From assembly GCA_016932015.1 (NCBI GenBank), contig JAFGDQ010000087.1:1-56214 (forward strand): a stretch of DNA of 56,214 nt. Reading direction: 5' to 3'. The first letter of the stretch is position 1. Every line of letters starts with the position of its first letter. This DNA is from Spirochaetota bacterium. GTDB taxonomy: Bacteria > Spirochaetota > UBA4802 > JAFGDQ01. The position numbers and the translations under genes were made by a program. Positions 35,803 to 45,373 of this stretch are shown here, piece by piece. Under the pieces are notes generated by a model, which was given only the letters and a program-made list of their open reading frames with translations, made no database searches and was not told the origin of the DNA.

Positions 35803-37191
35803 TCAGTGCTGTTTTCCCGCTTCCGGTTCATGAACAGGGAGTGTAAAATAAAAGACCGATCCGTTTCCCGTCCCGTCAGACTCAACCCATACACGCCCTC
35901 CATGAACTTCCACAATACGTTTCACAATAGCAAGCCCCGCGCCGCTGCCTGCTGTACCGGGGTCAAGCTTATCAAAAAGCCCGAAAATTTTTTCATGATA
36001 AGAAGGATGAATTCCCGGCCCGTTATCGCGGACATAAAAAACAGCTTCTTCAGTATTTTCAAGCGTACCAATCTCAATAACGGGATTTTCCTTATCAATA
36101 AATTTAGCCGCATTGTCAATCAGATTCATAAGCATCTCTCGTATGCGCATTCCGTCAACGTACACATCGGGTAAATTTTCAGATATTATGATATCCGGAT
36201 TAATCCTGGCGAGCTGCCCTGCCGCAGAATCAATGGCTTCCTCAACAAGCTTTTTAAATGAGATCTTTGCAGGAGGATTAATCAGTCTTCCGATACGCGA
36301 AAGCTCAAGCATTTCGTTTAACTGAACTTCCATTTTGTCCGCAGCGTTTTTTATTTTCTCAACATCGCTTTTGATACTGCCGGTGTCATTATTTAAAATG
36401 TCTTTTTCAAGCAAATCCGTAAAACCTTTTATAGTAATTAATGGACTTTTTAAATCATGGGAAACCATATATGAAAAATTTTCCAGCTCTCTGTTCTTGT
36501 CTTCAAGTTCCTTTATTAAATTCTCCCTCTCCTCCTGGGCCAGCATACGTCCCGTTTCATCGCTGTAAACAGCTACAATATCACCGCAGGGAAGTTTATA
36601 TATATAATTGTTTCTCCACCCTCTTAATCTGTTATCCTTATAAAGTTTCAGGGGAAACTGTTCCGTCTCACCGGTCTCCCATACACGTTTAAAAACCTCC
36701 AGTAATCCGAATTTTTCCACACCCGGAAAGACCTCGGTAACACTCCTGCCGATTACCTCATCTCTGCTTAGCTTTTCAATCTTCTCGCCTGATTTATTAA
36801 ACTGCCTGAAAATAAAATCCTCCCCGTTATTGACAGCCTCGTAAACTGCAATTGCATTGTCAGTATTCTCAAATATACTTCTGTATCTGAGTTCACTTTT
36901 TGTCAATTCATCCTGAATCCTGTTTTTTTCATTAATTTCATCAGCAAGAAAACGTGTAATATTTTCAAGCGCATCAATATCATTTAATCTTGCACGGTTA
37001 TTTTTCCGGAATAATATTATGATATATATATTTATAAGCAGGTAAGACATAAAAAAGACAAATTCTATTACTGAAGAATGATAATTATACAAATAATAAA
37101 AATAGAAAAAAATCCACATAAATATAAAAACAAGCATCAGAAAATAAACACGCCAGCTTACCGGTTTTTTGTATCCGTTTGTATTTTTCAT
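35803..37191 (-). CDS. PAS-domain membrane histidine kinase
   Basis: A 462-residue sensor kinase. Two membrane helices lie at about 13-35 and 37-57. A PAS domain follows (LRYRSIFENTDNAIAVYEAV onward, about 100-215), then HisKA with the phospho-acceptor in MVSHDLKSPL (His near 244), and HATPase with LIDNAAKF (N box), DNGPGIHPSY (G1) and SGAGLAIVKRIVEVHGG (G2). All catalytic motifs are intact. The signal is unknown. No response regulator is adjacent, so it is an orphan kinase. The start has little SD. Confidence 0.9.
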   Translation of the reverse strand: MKNTNGYKKPVSWRVYFLMLVFIFMWIFFYFYYLYNYHSSVIEFVFFMSYLLINIYIIILFRKNNRARLNDIDALENITRFLADEINEKNRIQDELTKSELRYRSIFENTDNAIAVYEAVNNGEDFIFRQFNKSGEKIEKLSRDEVIGRSVTEVFPGVEKFGLLEVFKRVWETGETEQFPLKLYKDNRLRGWRNNYIYKLPCGDIVAVYSDETGRMLAQEERENLIKELEDKNRELENFSYMVSHDLKSPLITIKGFTDLLEKDILNNDTGSIKSDVEKIKNAADKMEVQLNEMLELSRIGRLINPPAKISFKKLVEEAIDSAAGQLARINPDIIISENLPDVYVDGMRIREMLMNLIDNAAKFIDKENPVIEIGTLENTEEAVFYVRDNGPGIHPSYHEKIFGLFDKLDPGTAGSGAGLAIVKRIVEVHGGRVWVESDGTGNGSVFYFTLPVHEPEAGKQH

Positions 37192-37308
37192 AAGAAGATT
37201 ACAGCTCTAATAATATTTTATTATTATACTATGTAATGAGTTCACGAAACAAAGAACATATGCCGGATTCAGCAATCCTGATATTGTAAATACTATTCTA
37301 AAATAAAC

Positions 37309-38718
37309 TTACAGAATAATTGAATCGATTTCTTCAATCTCATCCCGGCTTACAGCACCGCATGTTGTATTATATTCCAGAAAGATTCTGAATAAAACGG
37401 GATCTATCATTAAGCTTCTGGCAATAAATTCCTTTTTCATCATACGAAGAGCCTCTTTAACCGGCATGGCTTTTTTGCTTGTCATGGCATCAAAAATATC
37501 AATGATCTCCAATACTTTGCATGGAAAAAAGGAAATAGAATTCCCTGAAATGAAATCCTCCTTTTCATATGCTATAAAAAATTCGCTTTCTTTGGCAGTT
37601 CTTTTGTCTCTGAACAATTTTGACAAAACCGGTTCTGTAAAATTATAACCGGCTTTCCCGCCGTAGTATTCATGATGAAAAGCCGACATTGCAAGAACTT
37701 CAAAAGGATACTGCTTGGTTTTAATTATCATATTATAACTATGCAGGACATGCTGTTTTACTCTCTTTTCATCACGTGCTTCAGAACTGTCGTGATAAGT
37801 GATATGATGAATTTTACCAATATCAAAAAGAAGAGCTCCGAGAGAATAATTTACAAGTTCAGTTTCCTTTTCAATACGGCGGACACCATCCTTGAAGATT
37901 CTTTCAATTGAAATGGAAAGGTGGGAAAATTTTCTTTTATAATACCTTAAATACCTGTCCTTAAAATTACTGCGGATATTTTTTGTGAAAAGACCTTTGT
38001 CAATATATTCATTAAAAAAAATACAAAAAGAAATAAATCTGAGAAAAACTTTATTTATATGGTCCATTGTCTTTGAACCGGTGGATATTTCATCTATGAG
38101 GCTTAAATCTTCATAATGAAATCTTTTCTGTTCAAAAATATCCACTATGAGCTTAACGATCCAGTTTGACTTGACAAAAACTCCGTGAATATTTTCTTTT
38201 TGATTAGCGGTCGTAACAATATCTTCCAGATTAGCATTGTTCGCATATAAAGTGCTGCATAACACCTCTACCATTTTAATGACCAGAGACAGATCAAAAG
38301 GCTTATCTGTCTCATTTTCGCTGATTTTTGTTATGCACTCATCAAGGACCTCTTCTCTCTCCACAACAGTCATGTTACTGAAAATACTTACCTGTTCTTC
38401 AACCTTTCCGAATTTTTCAACTTCCTTCATGTCAGGCTTTTCATCTTCATGAACTTCTTCTTCATGCTTCAATTCGGCTGTTTTAATTCTTTCCTGCCAG
38501 TTCTTTTCTATAAAAAAATTATACTTATCAGCTCCTTCCTCTTTTAGATACTGTTCCAGTTTCTTTGGAGGAACAGTAACAAACTTATTATCAATATTTT
38601 TTCTCCATATTGCAATGTTAATATCTATAATATCCTGCTGATTCTTTTTAATTTCTTCTAATGATATTTCCTGCACATTTTCCAATAGTGCGCTGCTGTT
38701 TTCTTTGCTCTGTTCCAT
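37309..38718 (-). CDS. Degenerate HD-GYP domain protein
   Basis: A 469-residue protein from ATG 38718 (MEQSKEN). An upstream in-frame ATG at 38778 would add 20 residues rich in Asn/Lys/Phe that look untranslated; neither has a strong ribosome site. The C-terminal half matches HD-GYP phosphodiesterases that degrade c-di-GMP: GALLFDIGKIHHITYHD, AMSAFHHEYYGGKAGYNF, LEIIDIFDAMTSKKAMPVKEAL. The canonical HD of HDxGK is FD here and GYP is GYN, so a metal ligand is lost. The N-terminal 250 residues are helical and charged with no known domain. It is probably a binding or signalling protein with lowered or no catalysis. It is alone on its strand. Confidence 0.78.
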   Translation of the reverse strand: MEQSKENSSALLENVQEISLEEIKKNQQDIIDINIAIWRKNIDNKFVTVPPKKLEQYLKEEGADKYNFFIEKNWQERIKTAELKHEEEVHEDEKPDMKEVEKFGKVEEQVSIFSNMTVVEREEVLDECITKISENETDKPFDLSLVIKMVEVLCSTLYANNANLEDIVTTANQKENIHGVFVKSNWIVKLIVDIFEQKRFHYEDLSLIDEISTGSKTMDHINKVFLRFISFCIFFNEYIDKGLFTKNIRSNFKDRYLRYYKRKFSHLSISIERIFKDGVRRIEKETELVNYSLGALLFDIGKIHHITYHDSSEARDEKRVKQHVLHSYNMIIKTKQYPFEVLAMSAFHHEYYGGKAGYNFTEPVLSKLFRDKRTAKESEFFIAYEKEDFISGNSISFFPCKVLEIIDIFDAMTSKKAMPVKEALRMMKKEFIARSLMIDPVLFRIFLEYNTTCGAVSRDEIEEIDSIIL

Positions 38719-39060
38719 GTCGGTAAAATTATTCCTGAATTTAATTTTTATAAAATTTAGGTAATTATAAGTTAACATACGGCTTCAGTCAACAAATTAC
38801 CTTATAAACAGAAATTGACTGGTAATTTATTACTTCTGTATTTTTTTGAAAATTATACTTGATATTGAACTCTTATCTTATGATAAGAACGCAAATTGAA
38901 ATAATTTATGGCAGCATTTCCCTTTGGCCCGGTTTTATTTTTCTTAACGGGAAACTCTCTTTCAGAAAAGTAATTGCAATAATAACAACAGCTGCGGGTC
39001 TTATACTTATATAGTTGTAGTGAAAAAAGAACAACCAATATATATATTGAGGTAAAAATC
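38719..39060. other. Intergenic region between HD-GYP and hisI-like genes
   Basis: No gene supported. Two small dyads are visible: AAATTACC/GGTAATTT (38794-38801 and 38821-38828) and CTTATC-TTAT-GATAAG (38872-38887). GAGG lies 10 nt before the ATG at 39061. Confidence 0.35.
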
Positions 39061-39486
39061 ATGAGTGATCAGAAAATTAATGACCTGGAAGAAGGTGAAA
39101 TCCTTCAGCTTGATTTCAAAAAACTTGCCAAAGCTGCAGCTGCATGTCCTGACGTAATACCTGTTGCCGTTCAGAATGCTGACACTAAAGAAGTAATTTT
39201 AATAGCGTATACAAATGAGCTCGCTTTAAAAGAAAGTATCAAAACTAAAATCGCGACATTCTGGAGTACATCAAGAAACGAGTTATGGATAAAGGGAGCC
39301 ACGTCAGGAAATGACTTTGAACTGATTGACATTTTCGTCAATTGCGAACAGAATTCCCTTGTATACACTGTCCTTCCCAAAGGCGAAGGAATTTGCCACA
39401 CAAAAAATAAATCAGGCAATGCAAGAAACTGTTATTACAGGCGTCTTGATTTTGAATCAGGAAAACTTGAAAATCTTAATCCGTAA
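39061..39486 (+). CDS. Phosphoribosyl-AMP cyclohydrolase-like protein (HisI variant)
   Basis: A 141-residue protein of the HisI family, which opens the ring of phosphoribosyl-AMP in histidine synthesis. Family motifs are clear: VILIAYTNELAL, ATFWSTSRNELWIKGATSGN, and three zinc-site cysteines C95, C112 and C124. The metal-binding aspartates of DCDxD are replaced by N94, E96 and N98 (NCEQN). The spacing between the last two cysteines is longer than in E. coli HisI (11 residues instead of 6). No other his gene is in the window. It could be a genuine HisI of a divergent subfamily or a paralogue with another substrate; hence no gene symbol. Confidence 0.78.
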   Translation: MSDQKINDLEEGEILQLDFKKLAKAAAACPDVIPVAVQNADTKEVILIAYTNELALKESIKTKIATFWSTSRNELWIKGATSGNDFELIDIFVNCEQNSLVYTVLPKGEGICHTKNKSGNARNCYYRRLDFESGKLENLNP

Positions 39487-39533
39487 CATTGTTTCTAAAG
39501 GTATATAATTACAGTAAATACTATGGTATTTAA

Positions 39534-40049
39534 ATGAACTATTCGGAAATAACAAATAAAGAAAAGTTGATAGCAAAATACTCATCGGACTATTCCAGGC
39601 TGAAATCAATTATTAAGGAATTACCTGAAGATGCTGCTGATTTCATGCCTGATATTAAAGATGCATGGTCTATACGCGAGCATTATGCTCACTTAATGGA
39701 TGCCGAGATCAGGGCATTTTTAAGATACACTAATTCTATTTTAAATCCGGGTATTAAACTGGAGATAGGTGGAGGAGATGTAAACACAAGTAATAAACTG
39801 CTGAAATATTCTACCAGAAATATAAAAGAATCACTGGAAGTAATCAGGCTGTTGAGAAGTATAATTCTTCAGCATGTTACAGAAATGAGGGATGAAGATA
39901 TGACTGAATATACTATTCAGCATCCTGATTTCGGCAGAATTAATCTTAAAATGATTTTGTCAATTTACACACAGCATGTAGACTTTCATATAGAATATAT
40001 TCAAAGAAATATTGACCTTTATTTAAAACAGAAAATCAATTCACAGTAG
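39534..40049 (+). CDS. DinB-like helical bundle protein
   Basis: A 171-residue protein with the DinB/YfiT four-helix-bundle pattern. The putative metal-binding histidines are in WSIREHYAHLMDAE (near 47-57) and in the C-terminal YTQHVDFHIEYI (H-x3-H), which fits a triad that binds zinc or nickel. Members are thiol-dependent transferases or stress proteins; the substrate is unknown. The start ATG 39534 lies 48 nt after the hisI-like stop, so the two are probably co-transcribed. Confidence 0.8.
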   Translation: MNYSEITNKEKLIAKYSSDYSRLKSIIKELPEDAADFMPDIKDAWSIREHYAHLMDAEIRAFLRYTNSILNPGIKLEIGGGDVNTSNKLLKYSTRNIKESLEVIRLLRSIILQHVTEMRDEDMTEYTIQHPDFGRINLKMILSIYTQHVDFHIEYIQRNIDLYLKQKINSQ

Positions 40050-40072
40050 TCTGAAAAATTAAGCTGAACAGT

Positions 40073-41026
40073 ATGCAGACAGAAATTGTAATTTCCCAGA
40101 TATTCATACTCGGAGTGGTAGTCCTTATAGGTGCTATTTCGGCAAAGCTGAAAATTCTTACGCCCGAATCTAAGGACATGCTGTCAAAAGTTATTTTCAA
40201 CATCACACTACCCTTAATGCTGTTTACAAAATTTCTTCGCCTTGAGACAACGCCTGTATTAATCAAAAACAGCTTAATAGTTTTTATGATCTCGGTTCTT
40301 GTAATTCTCTTTCTGTATTTTGTAAGCCTGCTTACAGCAAAACTTTTCAGGATAAAAGGAGCAGAATCCGCAGTATTCAAGATTCATTCAATGTTCGGCA
40401 ATACCGTGTTTCTCGGTTTTCCGCTTATAAATACATTATATGGGGAAGAGGGGCTTCTTTACGCAGGAATATTCCAGCTTGTTTCCAGCGTTACAACATG
40501 GACAATGGGAGTCATGATCCTTACACACAGCAGCGGAACCTCATTAAAAGAAAAGCTGCTTAATATAATTAATCCTAACACCATTGCCATGATTCTCGGA
40601 CTGCTGCTGGCTGTTTTATCGGTCAGGCTTCCTGATGTGCTCGTGAAACCGATGGCTGAACTCGGATCTGCAAATACATGGCTTTCCATGCTGTATATAG
40701 GAACCATACTCTACTTCGCAAAAGTCAGCCGTTTATTAAAGAACAAAAGTATTTATCTTGTCACATTTAACAGACTGATCCTCGCTCCCCTTCTACTCAT
40801 CACTCTTTTTAATGTCACCGGCTCCCTGACAGGAATTCTCCCGGACAAACTCGTTCTGTCTGTAATTATTCTTGAAGCTTCAATGCCGTGTATGGCATCA
40901 ATAGTAATTATAGCAAAAGAACTCGGATCTGATGTTCATCTGGCGGCCGGAAATATATTTGTTTCCACAATATTGAGCATACTAACACTACCGTTTGCAG
41001 TTATGGCAATAAATTACTGGCTCTAA
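40073..41026 (+). CDS. AEC-family transporter (auxin efflux carrier type)
   Basis: A 317-residue membrane protein with about ten helices and the two-half layout of AEC/BART carriers. FNITLPLMLFTKFLRL and FGNTVFLGFPLINTLYGEEGLLYA match the conserved N-terminal half; LEASMPCMASIVIIAKELGSD matches the crossing region of the second half. Bacterial members export or import malonate, malate or other small acids, with unknown direction. It follows the DinB-like gene by 23 nt. Confidence 0.87.
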   Translation: MQTEIVISQIFILGVVVLIGAISAKLKILTPESKDMLSKVIFNITLPLMLFTKFLRLETTPVLIKNSLIVFMISVLVILFLYFVSLLTAKLFRIKGAESAVFKIHSMFGNTVFLGFPLINTLYGEEGLLYAGIFQLVSSVTTWTMGVMILTHSSGTSLKEKLLNIINPNTIAMILGLLLAVLSVRLPDVLVKPMAELGSANTWLSMLYIGTILYFAKVSRLLKNKSIYLVTFNRLILAPLLLITLFNVTGSLTGILPDKLVLSVIILEASMPCMASIVIIAKELGSDVHLAAGNIFVSTILSILTLPFAVMAINYWL

Positions 41027-41142
41027 TTTTATAACAGCTTAAATTTTTACTATCATACTGCCCCGGGACAGTCAGTACCATTTTTAATCAATGCGTTATC
41101 AATATTTCTTTCCTGAAAAAACCGCAAACGCCGGGCACTGAA

Positions 41143-41589
41143 TCATTCTGATTCATCAATAAAAAATCCTCCCCCTTTTTCTATATGCCTGATCCATTCG
41201 TAATAATTGTCATGCGTGATATTTTTCCTGTTTATTTCATACGCCTCTCCTGTCTCTTTAAATCGAAGAATTGAAAAATAGATATCTCCTTCATCCCTTG
41301 AAACGGAAAGCCTGTATTTTGCTTCATTTTCAGCCAGTTCAGAATTTACTTCTTCAACAGCATTTATAAATTCTTCATAGTTTTCTGAAACTTCAATTTT
41401 TTCCCCTGAATCAGAAGACATATAGGATGAATAACCGCTTTGTTTGTTAAATAATTCAGGCTGAATCTCAATGGGGCGGGAATGCTCTGTTTTATGAATT
41501 TTTTCTTTTTTAATTATTCTGTTCTTTTTATAATTATTAACTCTTCCGAGCACTATTTCAATAAATTGCAGTATTGCCATTTTGATCAT
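41143..41589 (-). CDS. Hypothetical 148-residue protein
   Basis: No family recognised. The N-terminus has a short hydrophobic stretch (MAILQFIEIVLG) followed by a very basic region (KKNRIIKKEKIHK), so membrane attachment is possible. The rest is acidic and charged, ending RHIEKGGGFFIDESE. It is convergent with the AEC gene and divergent from the 340-residue unknown at 41954, with which it may share control. Codon use is like its neighbours. Confidence 0.6.
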   Translation of the reverse strand: MIKMAILQFIEIVLGRVNNYKKNRIIKKEKIHKTEHSRPIEIQPELFNKQSGYSSYMSSDSGEKIEVSENYEEFINAVEEVNSELAENEAKYRLSVSRDEGDIYFSILRFKETGEAYEINRKNITHDNYYEWIRHIEKGGGFFIDESE

Positions 41590-41953
41590 CCCGGATTATT
41601 TTTTTAAAATTCAAAACAAAATCAAAAAAATACATAAAACCTTTAATTCAATAACTCTATTATGCAATCAAATTTTATAGAATATACATATACAGTTTAT
41701 GAAATCATACGCATGCATTCCATGAACGTATTTTTATTTTTTGACTGTACCCGCTTTTTCACATATTAAATTCTAATTATTCGATTGACACGTTTGTCTT
41801 TTGAATTTACTCTTGACTGAGTAAAAGTTAAATATATGGCAGAATTAATATTTTAACGGGTAAAAAATATTATTAAAAATCATATATAAAATCGACAAAC
41901 TCTCCTTCATGTACCCGGGAAGTATTCAATAAAAAATTACACGGAATATTCAT
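41590..41953. other. AT-rich divergent intergenic region
   Basis: No gene seen in 364 bases. TTGACA-like elements occur at 41785 and 41813. The clearest structure is the dyad at 41806-41825. Confidence 0.4.
41806..41825. promoter_or_regulatory. Candidate operator dyad
   Basis: TTTACTC at 41806-41812 and GAGTAAA at 41819-41825 are exact inverted copies around TTGACT, which itself resembles a -35 element for the gene at 41954. A regulator bound here would cover that promoter element. Confidence 0.3.
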
Positions 41954-42976
41954 ATGGATGCAGCTGACAATCAAAATACCACATCACAGACCAAAAATTA
42001 CCATATATTAAAAGGAAGATTTAAATCCAATTCCCTTAATTTTTACGGACTTTTCCTTTTTATCTTCAATTCAAGACGTGAGCTAGACATCAGCCATATT
42101 TTAGTTTCTACTTTCTCCAGCGCATATGATCTGGAACCGTTTTTCGGATGGGAACAATATGAAGAATTTATAGTAAACGCGAAATGGAAGGGTAACTACA
42201 ATCCGAATATGACAGTTTCCATTGAAGATTATTTTAAAAAAATTGCTGCGGATAAAGACGGCCAGGTTGGAAAGCTTCAGGAATATATGAGGGATTATGA
42301 TTATGATAATATTGACGCATTTATGTTTGATATTATCAACCGTATCATACATGATAAAAATCTCATTCTTGAAACGAATGTACAGGAAGCTTCGGAGAGT
42401 GAATTCAGGCAGGCAAAAGAAAACAGGGCACGGAAAGCTGAAAAATCAAAAGATTCCGGGAAACAAAACCTTACAGATGATGAAGGAGTCACTTTATCAA
42501 TTCAGCTTATATTGGCACCCGTATCAGGTAAGCCTATTTATGAGCTTAAAATCGGCGATGTAATCATGTGCAAGATACTTCCTAATACAGACAGAGCCAA
42601 CTATTTTATAGACCTGCTGGACCTGAGAATTGAAAACATGGTAAAGCCTGCTCCATGCAAGGTAATTGACATAAAATCAGAAAGTAAAAGCGATCCCCTG
42701 GAAATATTGACTGAAATCGGCCCCGGTATCTACGGAAAATGCATTGAAGATGAAAGACAGGTGAAACTCAGAATGTACGACCCGGCTGTTGACGGCAAGC
42801 AAATGTCAAAAGAGGATATTCCAAATTTAAAGAAAGATGATGCAAAAAAGCCTTCAATTACAAACAAAATTGCTCTAAAAAGATCTATCAATTTCAGCAA
42901 AATTCTTTATATTACAATCGGCATACTGATAATATTAAGCCTGATTGTTATATCTTTCTATCTCGCTGTTCTTTAA
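41954..42976 (+). CDS. Unknown 340-residue tail-anchored protein
   Basis: A cytoplasmic protein with one C-terminal membrane helix (about 315-337, ILYITIGILIILSLIVISFYLAVL-type). The N-terminal part (1-130) is aromatic and helical; residues about 170-265 form a beta-rich domain with VTLSIQLILAPVSGKPIYELKIG and PCKVIDIKSES. The layout recalls uncharacterised spirochaetal families with a C-terminal anchor, but I cannot name one with certainty. GGAAT lies before the ATG. It converges with the ClC gene. Confidence 0.65.
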   Translation: MDAADNQNTTSQTKNYHILKGRFKSNSLNFYGLFLFIFNSRRELDISHILVSTFSSAYDLEPFFGWEQYEEFIVNAKWKGNYNPNMTVSIEDYFKKIAADKDGQVGKLQEYMRDYDYDNIDAFMFDIINRIIHDKNLILETNVQEASESEFRQAKENRARKAEKSKDSGKQNLTDDEGVTLSIQLILAPVSGKPIYELKIGDVIMCKILPNTDRANYFIDLLDLRIENMVKPAPCKVIDIKSESKSDPLEILTEIGPGIYGKCIEDERQVKLRMYDPAVDGKQMSKEDIPNLKKDDAKKPSITNKIALKRSINFSKILYITIGILIILSLIVISFYLAVL

Positions 42977-43043
42977 ACATAAGACGCTGTAACCAGGAAT
43001 CCTTTAAACTGAAATACCGTGAAATTCCGGCAGTGAGCTAAAA

Positions 43044-45113
43044 TTAAGTCATGGATTTCAGCATATTTATTTTCCCTATTTCCCCTGCAATTACAAGCGA
43101 ATCATTAAATGAAATAATATAATCAGGGCTCGGTATAGCTTTTATCTTGGAGCCCTGTTCAGTATTGCTTCTTATCAGTATAACATCCACTCCATACTTT
43201 GCCCTTATGTTCAGCTCTTTAATCGACTTACCTATAAAATTTACCGGAGGCGGAATTTCAACTATAGCATGGCCTTCGGTAAAATGTACATCACCATTAA
43301 TATTTTTCATGGTTATCTTGCTTGCGAAGGCAGAAGTAATATCCCGCCTCTCAACTTCCTTGTTATACGCGTCCAGAATATCTTTTCTCCATATCATACC
43401 CAGAACTTTACCGGTTTTGCCGGGATTAACGACAGGAAGTCCTTCAAGGTCATTTGCAGCCATTTCATCCAGAGCTTTCTGGCAGTTATCCTCGGATGAA
43501 ATTGTGATTAAATCACTGTTTGCAATGTCCTTTGCTATCAGAAGGTTCTGGAGAACATCCCTGTCAAATAACTGTTCATTGATATCATTAAGTGAAATTA
43601 TTCCTGTAGCCGTATCTTTTTTATCAACAACAATAAAATAGGGAACCTTTCCGGAAATTACATAATTTACCACATCATCAAATTTTGTGCTTTCTGGTAT
43701 GCTTTCAAACTGATTTGAATAAACATCCTTAACAAAGATGGATTTCATTATATTTACTTCAGATCCGTCTTTTATATTTATATTTCTAAGCAGCAGTTTC
43801 AGAGTATAAATAGACTCCCTGGAAAACCTGGATGAAAAAATTGTGCTTAGAATACATGTAATCATCAGCGGAAGAATTATTTTGTAATCATTGGTGAGTT
43901 CAAAAACGATTATTATTGCTGTTATGGGCGCGTGTGTTGTCCCTGCTACAAGCCCGCCCATGGCAACAAGCGCATATGCACCCTGCTGCGCAGTTATCTC
44001 AGGATAAAAATTATTCACCAGCCAGCCGAATGCACAGCCTACCATTGCTCCGAGAAAAAGAGACGGGGCAAAAATACCGCCGGACCCGCCTGATCCGAGT
44101 GTTATGGAAGTTGCAAAAATTTTAAGAAGAATCAGACTGAGTGCAATATACCAGATCATCCGGCCATGCAGGGCATTATTGATAGTATCATAACCGATTC
44201 CCATAACTTCAGGGAAACCGATTGCAATTGCGCCTATTATCAGGCCTCCCAGTGCAGGCTTTAAATATTCCGGCATTTTCAGCCGCTCATCAAAAAAATC
44301 TTCGGAGAAATACAGCACTTTAATAAAAATAAACGACACCACAGCGCATACAATGCCTAATATTCCGTAAAATATCAGTTCATAGGGACTTACCATATGA
44401 TAAACAGGAACCTGAAAAGCGGCAAAATTACCTTCATAGTGATGGGAAATTACAGTTGCCATAACAGATGCTATAACTATAGGTGAAAAGTGGGCAAAAG
44501 CAAAATCTCTCATTATTATTTCCACAGCAAATAAAGCACCCGCAATAGGCGCGTTAAAAGCGGCAGCAATTCCTGCGGCTGCCCCGCAGCCCACGAATGT
44601 TTTTGTCCTGTTGCTGGATACCCTGAAAAACTGTGCAATAGAGGAACCTATGCTTGAACCTATCTGTACAATCGGCCCCTCCCTGCCGACAGATCCTCCT
44701 GTTCCTATTGTAATTGCTGAAGTTACTGCTTTTACTATAGCTACTCTCGGTCTTATTTTACCGCCCTTCATTATCACGGACTGCATAACTTCAGGCACAC
44801 CGTGTCCTTTAGCCTCTTTGGCAAAAAAATAGATAATCGGGCCGACAACCAGTCCGCCAAGTGCAGGCAGAAGAAGCTTTATGTACCATGGAGCAGCTGT
44901 TATATTCTCAAGAAGAGATTTGCTGCCGGGAAAGGAAAAATCTGAAATTGCCTTGATCATTGCCCGGATTATAACAGCCCCGAAACCGGCAAGAACCCCG
45001 ATTATAATCGCCACAAAAACCATAAAAGTATGCTCAGTCATCTTCGCACGTTCAACCAGACTAAGAACCCTGGATGACATAAGTCTTGAGATCTTTTGAA
45101 TGAAGTGCAACAT
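43044..45113 (-). CDS. ClC-type chloride channel/antiporter with CBS and TrkA-C domains
   Basis: A 689-residue protein. The ClC core (about 1-450, around 10 buried helices) has KGHGVPEV (GSGIP counterpart), GREGPIVQIGSS near 140 with the gating glutamate, and GSGGSGGIFAPSLFLGA. Two CBS domains follow (about 460-590, VKDVYSNQFESIPE; NSDLITISSEDNCQKALDEM), and a TrkA-C-like regulatory domain ends the protein. The gating glutamate suggests an H+/Cl- exchanger rather than a passive channel. CBS domains usually bind adenine nucleotides, so activity may follow energy state. The gene is divergent from the hydrolase at 45374. Confidence 0.9.
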   Translation of the reverse strand: MLHFIQKISRLMSSRVLSLVERAKMTEHTFMVFVAIIIGVLAGFGAVIIRAMIKAISDFSFPGSKSLLENITAAPWYIKLLLPALGGLVVGPIIYFFAKEAKGHGVPEVMQSVIMKGGKIRPRVAIVKAVTSAITIGTGGSVGREGPIVQIGSSIGSSIAQFFRVSSNRTKTFVGCGAAAGIAAAFNAPIAGALFAVEIIMRDFAFAHFSPIVIASVMATVISHHYEGNFAAFQVPVYHMVSPYELIFYGILGIVCAVVSFIFIKVLYFSEDFFDERLKMPEYLKPALGGLIIGAIAIGFPEVMGIGYDTINNALHGRMIWYIALSLILLKIFATSITLGSGGSGGIFAPSLFLGAMVGCAFGWLVNNFYPEITAQQGAYALVAMGGLVAGTTHAPITAIIIVFELTNDYKIILPLMITCILSTIFSSRFSRESIYTLKLLLRNINIKDGSEVNIMKSIFVKDVYSNQFESIPESTKFDDVVNYVISGKVPYFIVVDKKDTATGIISLNDINEQLFDRDVLQNLLIAKDIANSDLITISSEDNCQKALDEMAANDLEGLPVVNPGKTGKVLGMIWRKDILDAYNKEVERRDITSAFASKITMKNINGDVHFTEGHAIVEIPPPVNFIGKSIKELNIRAKYGVDVILIRSNTEQGSKIKAIPSPDYIISFNDSLVIAGEIGKINMLKSMT

Positions 45114-45373
45114 ATTACTTTTTTATAAATCCCTCATATTTTTTACTATAATCAACAGGCCGTCATTCCATGAACAAGCAGAATCATAATTAAATATTTT
45201 AAAATATTAACAAATAGTAACAGGTTATTAACAGTTCAATTGTCAATAAGAAATTCTGGAATAATATTTTCCGGAACTTATTTCATTCATAATGCGGGAT
45301 CAATACTTGACTTTATAAGACTGTTATTATTACTTATTAGGGTATAAGACATACTTTTATAAGGCTCTGTTTA

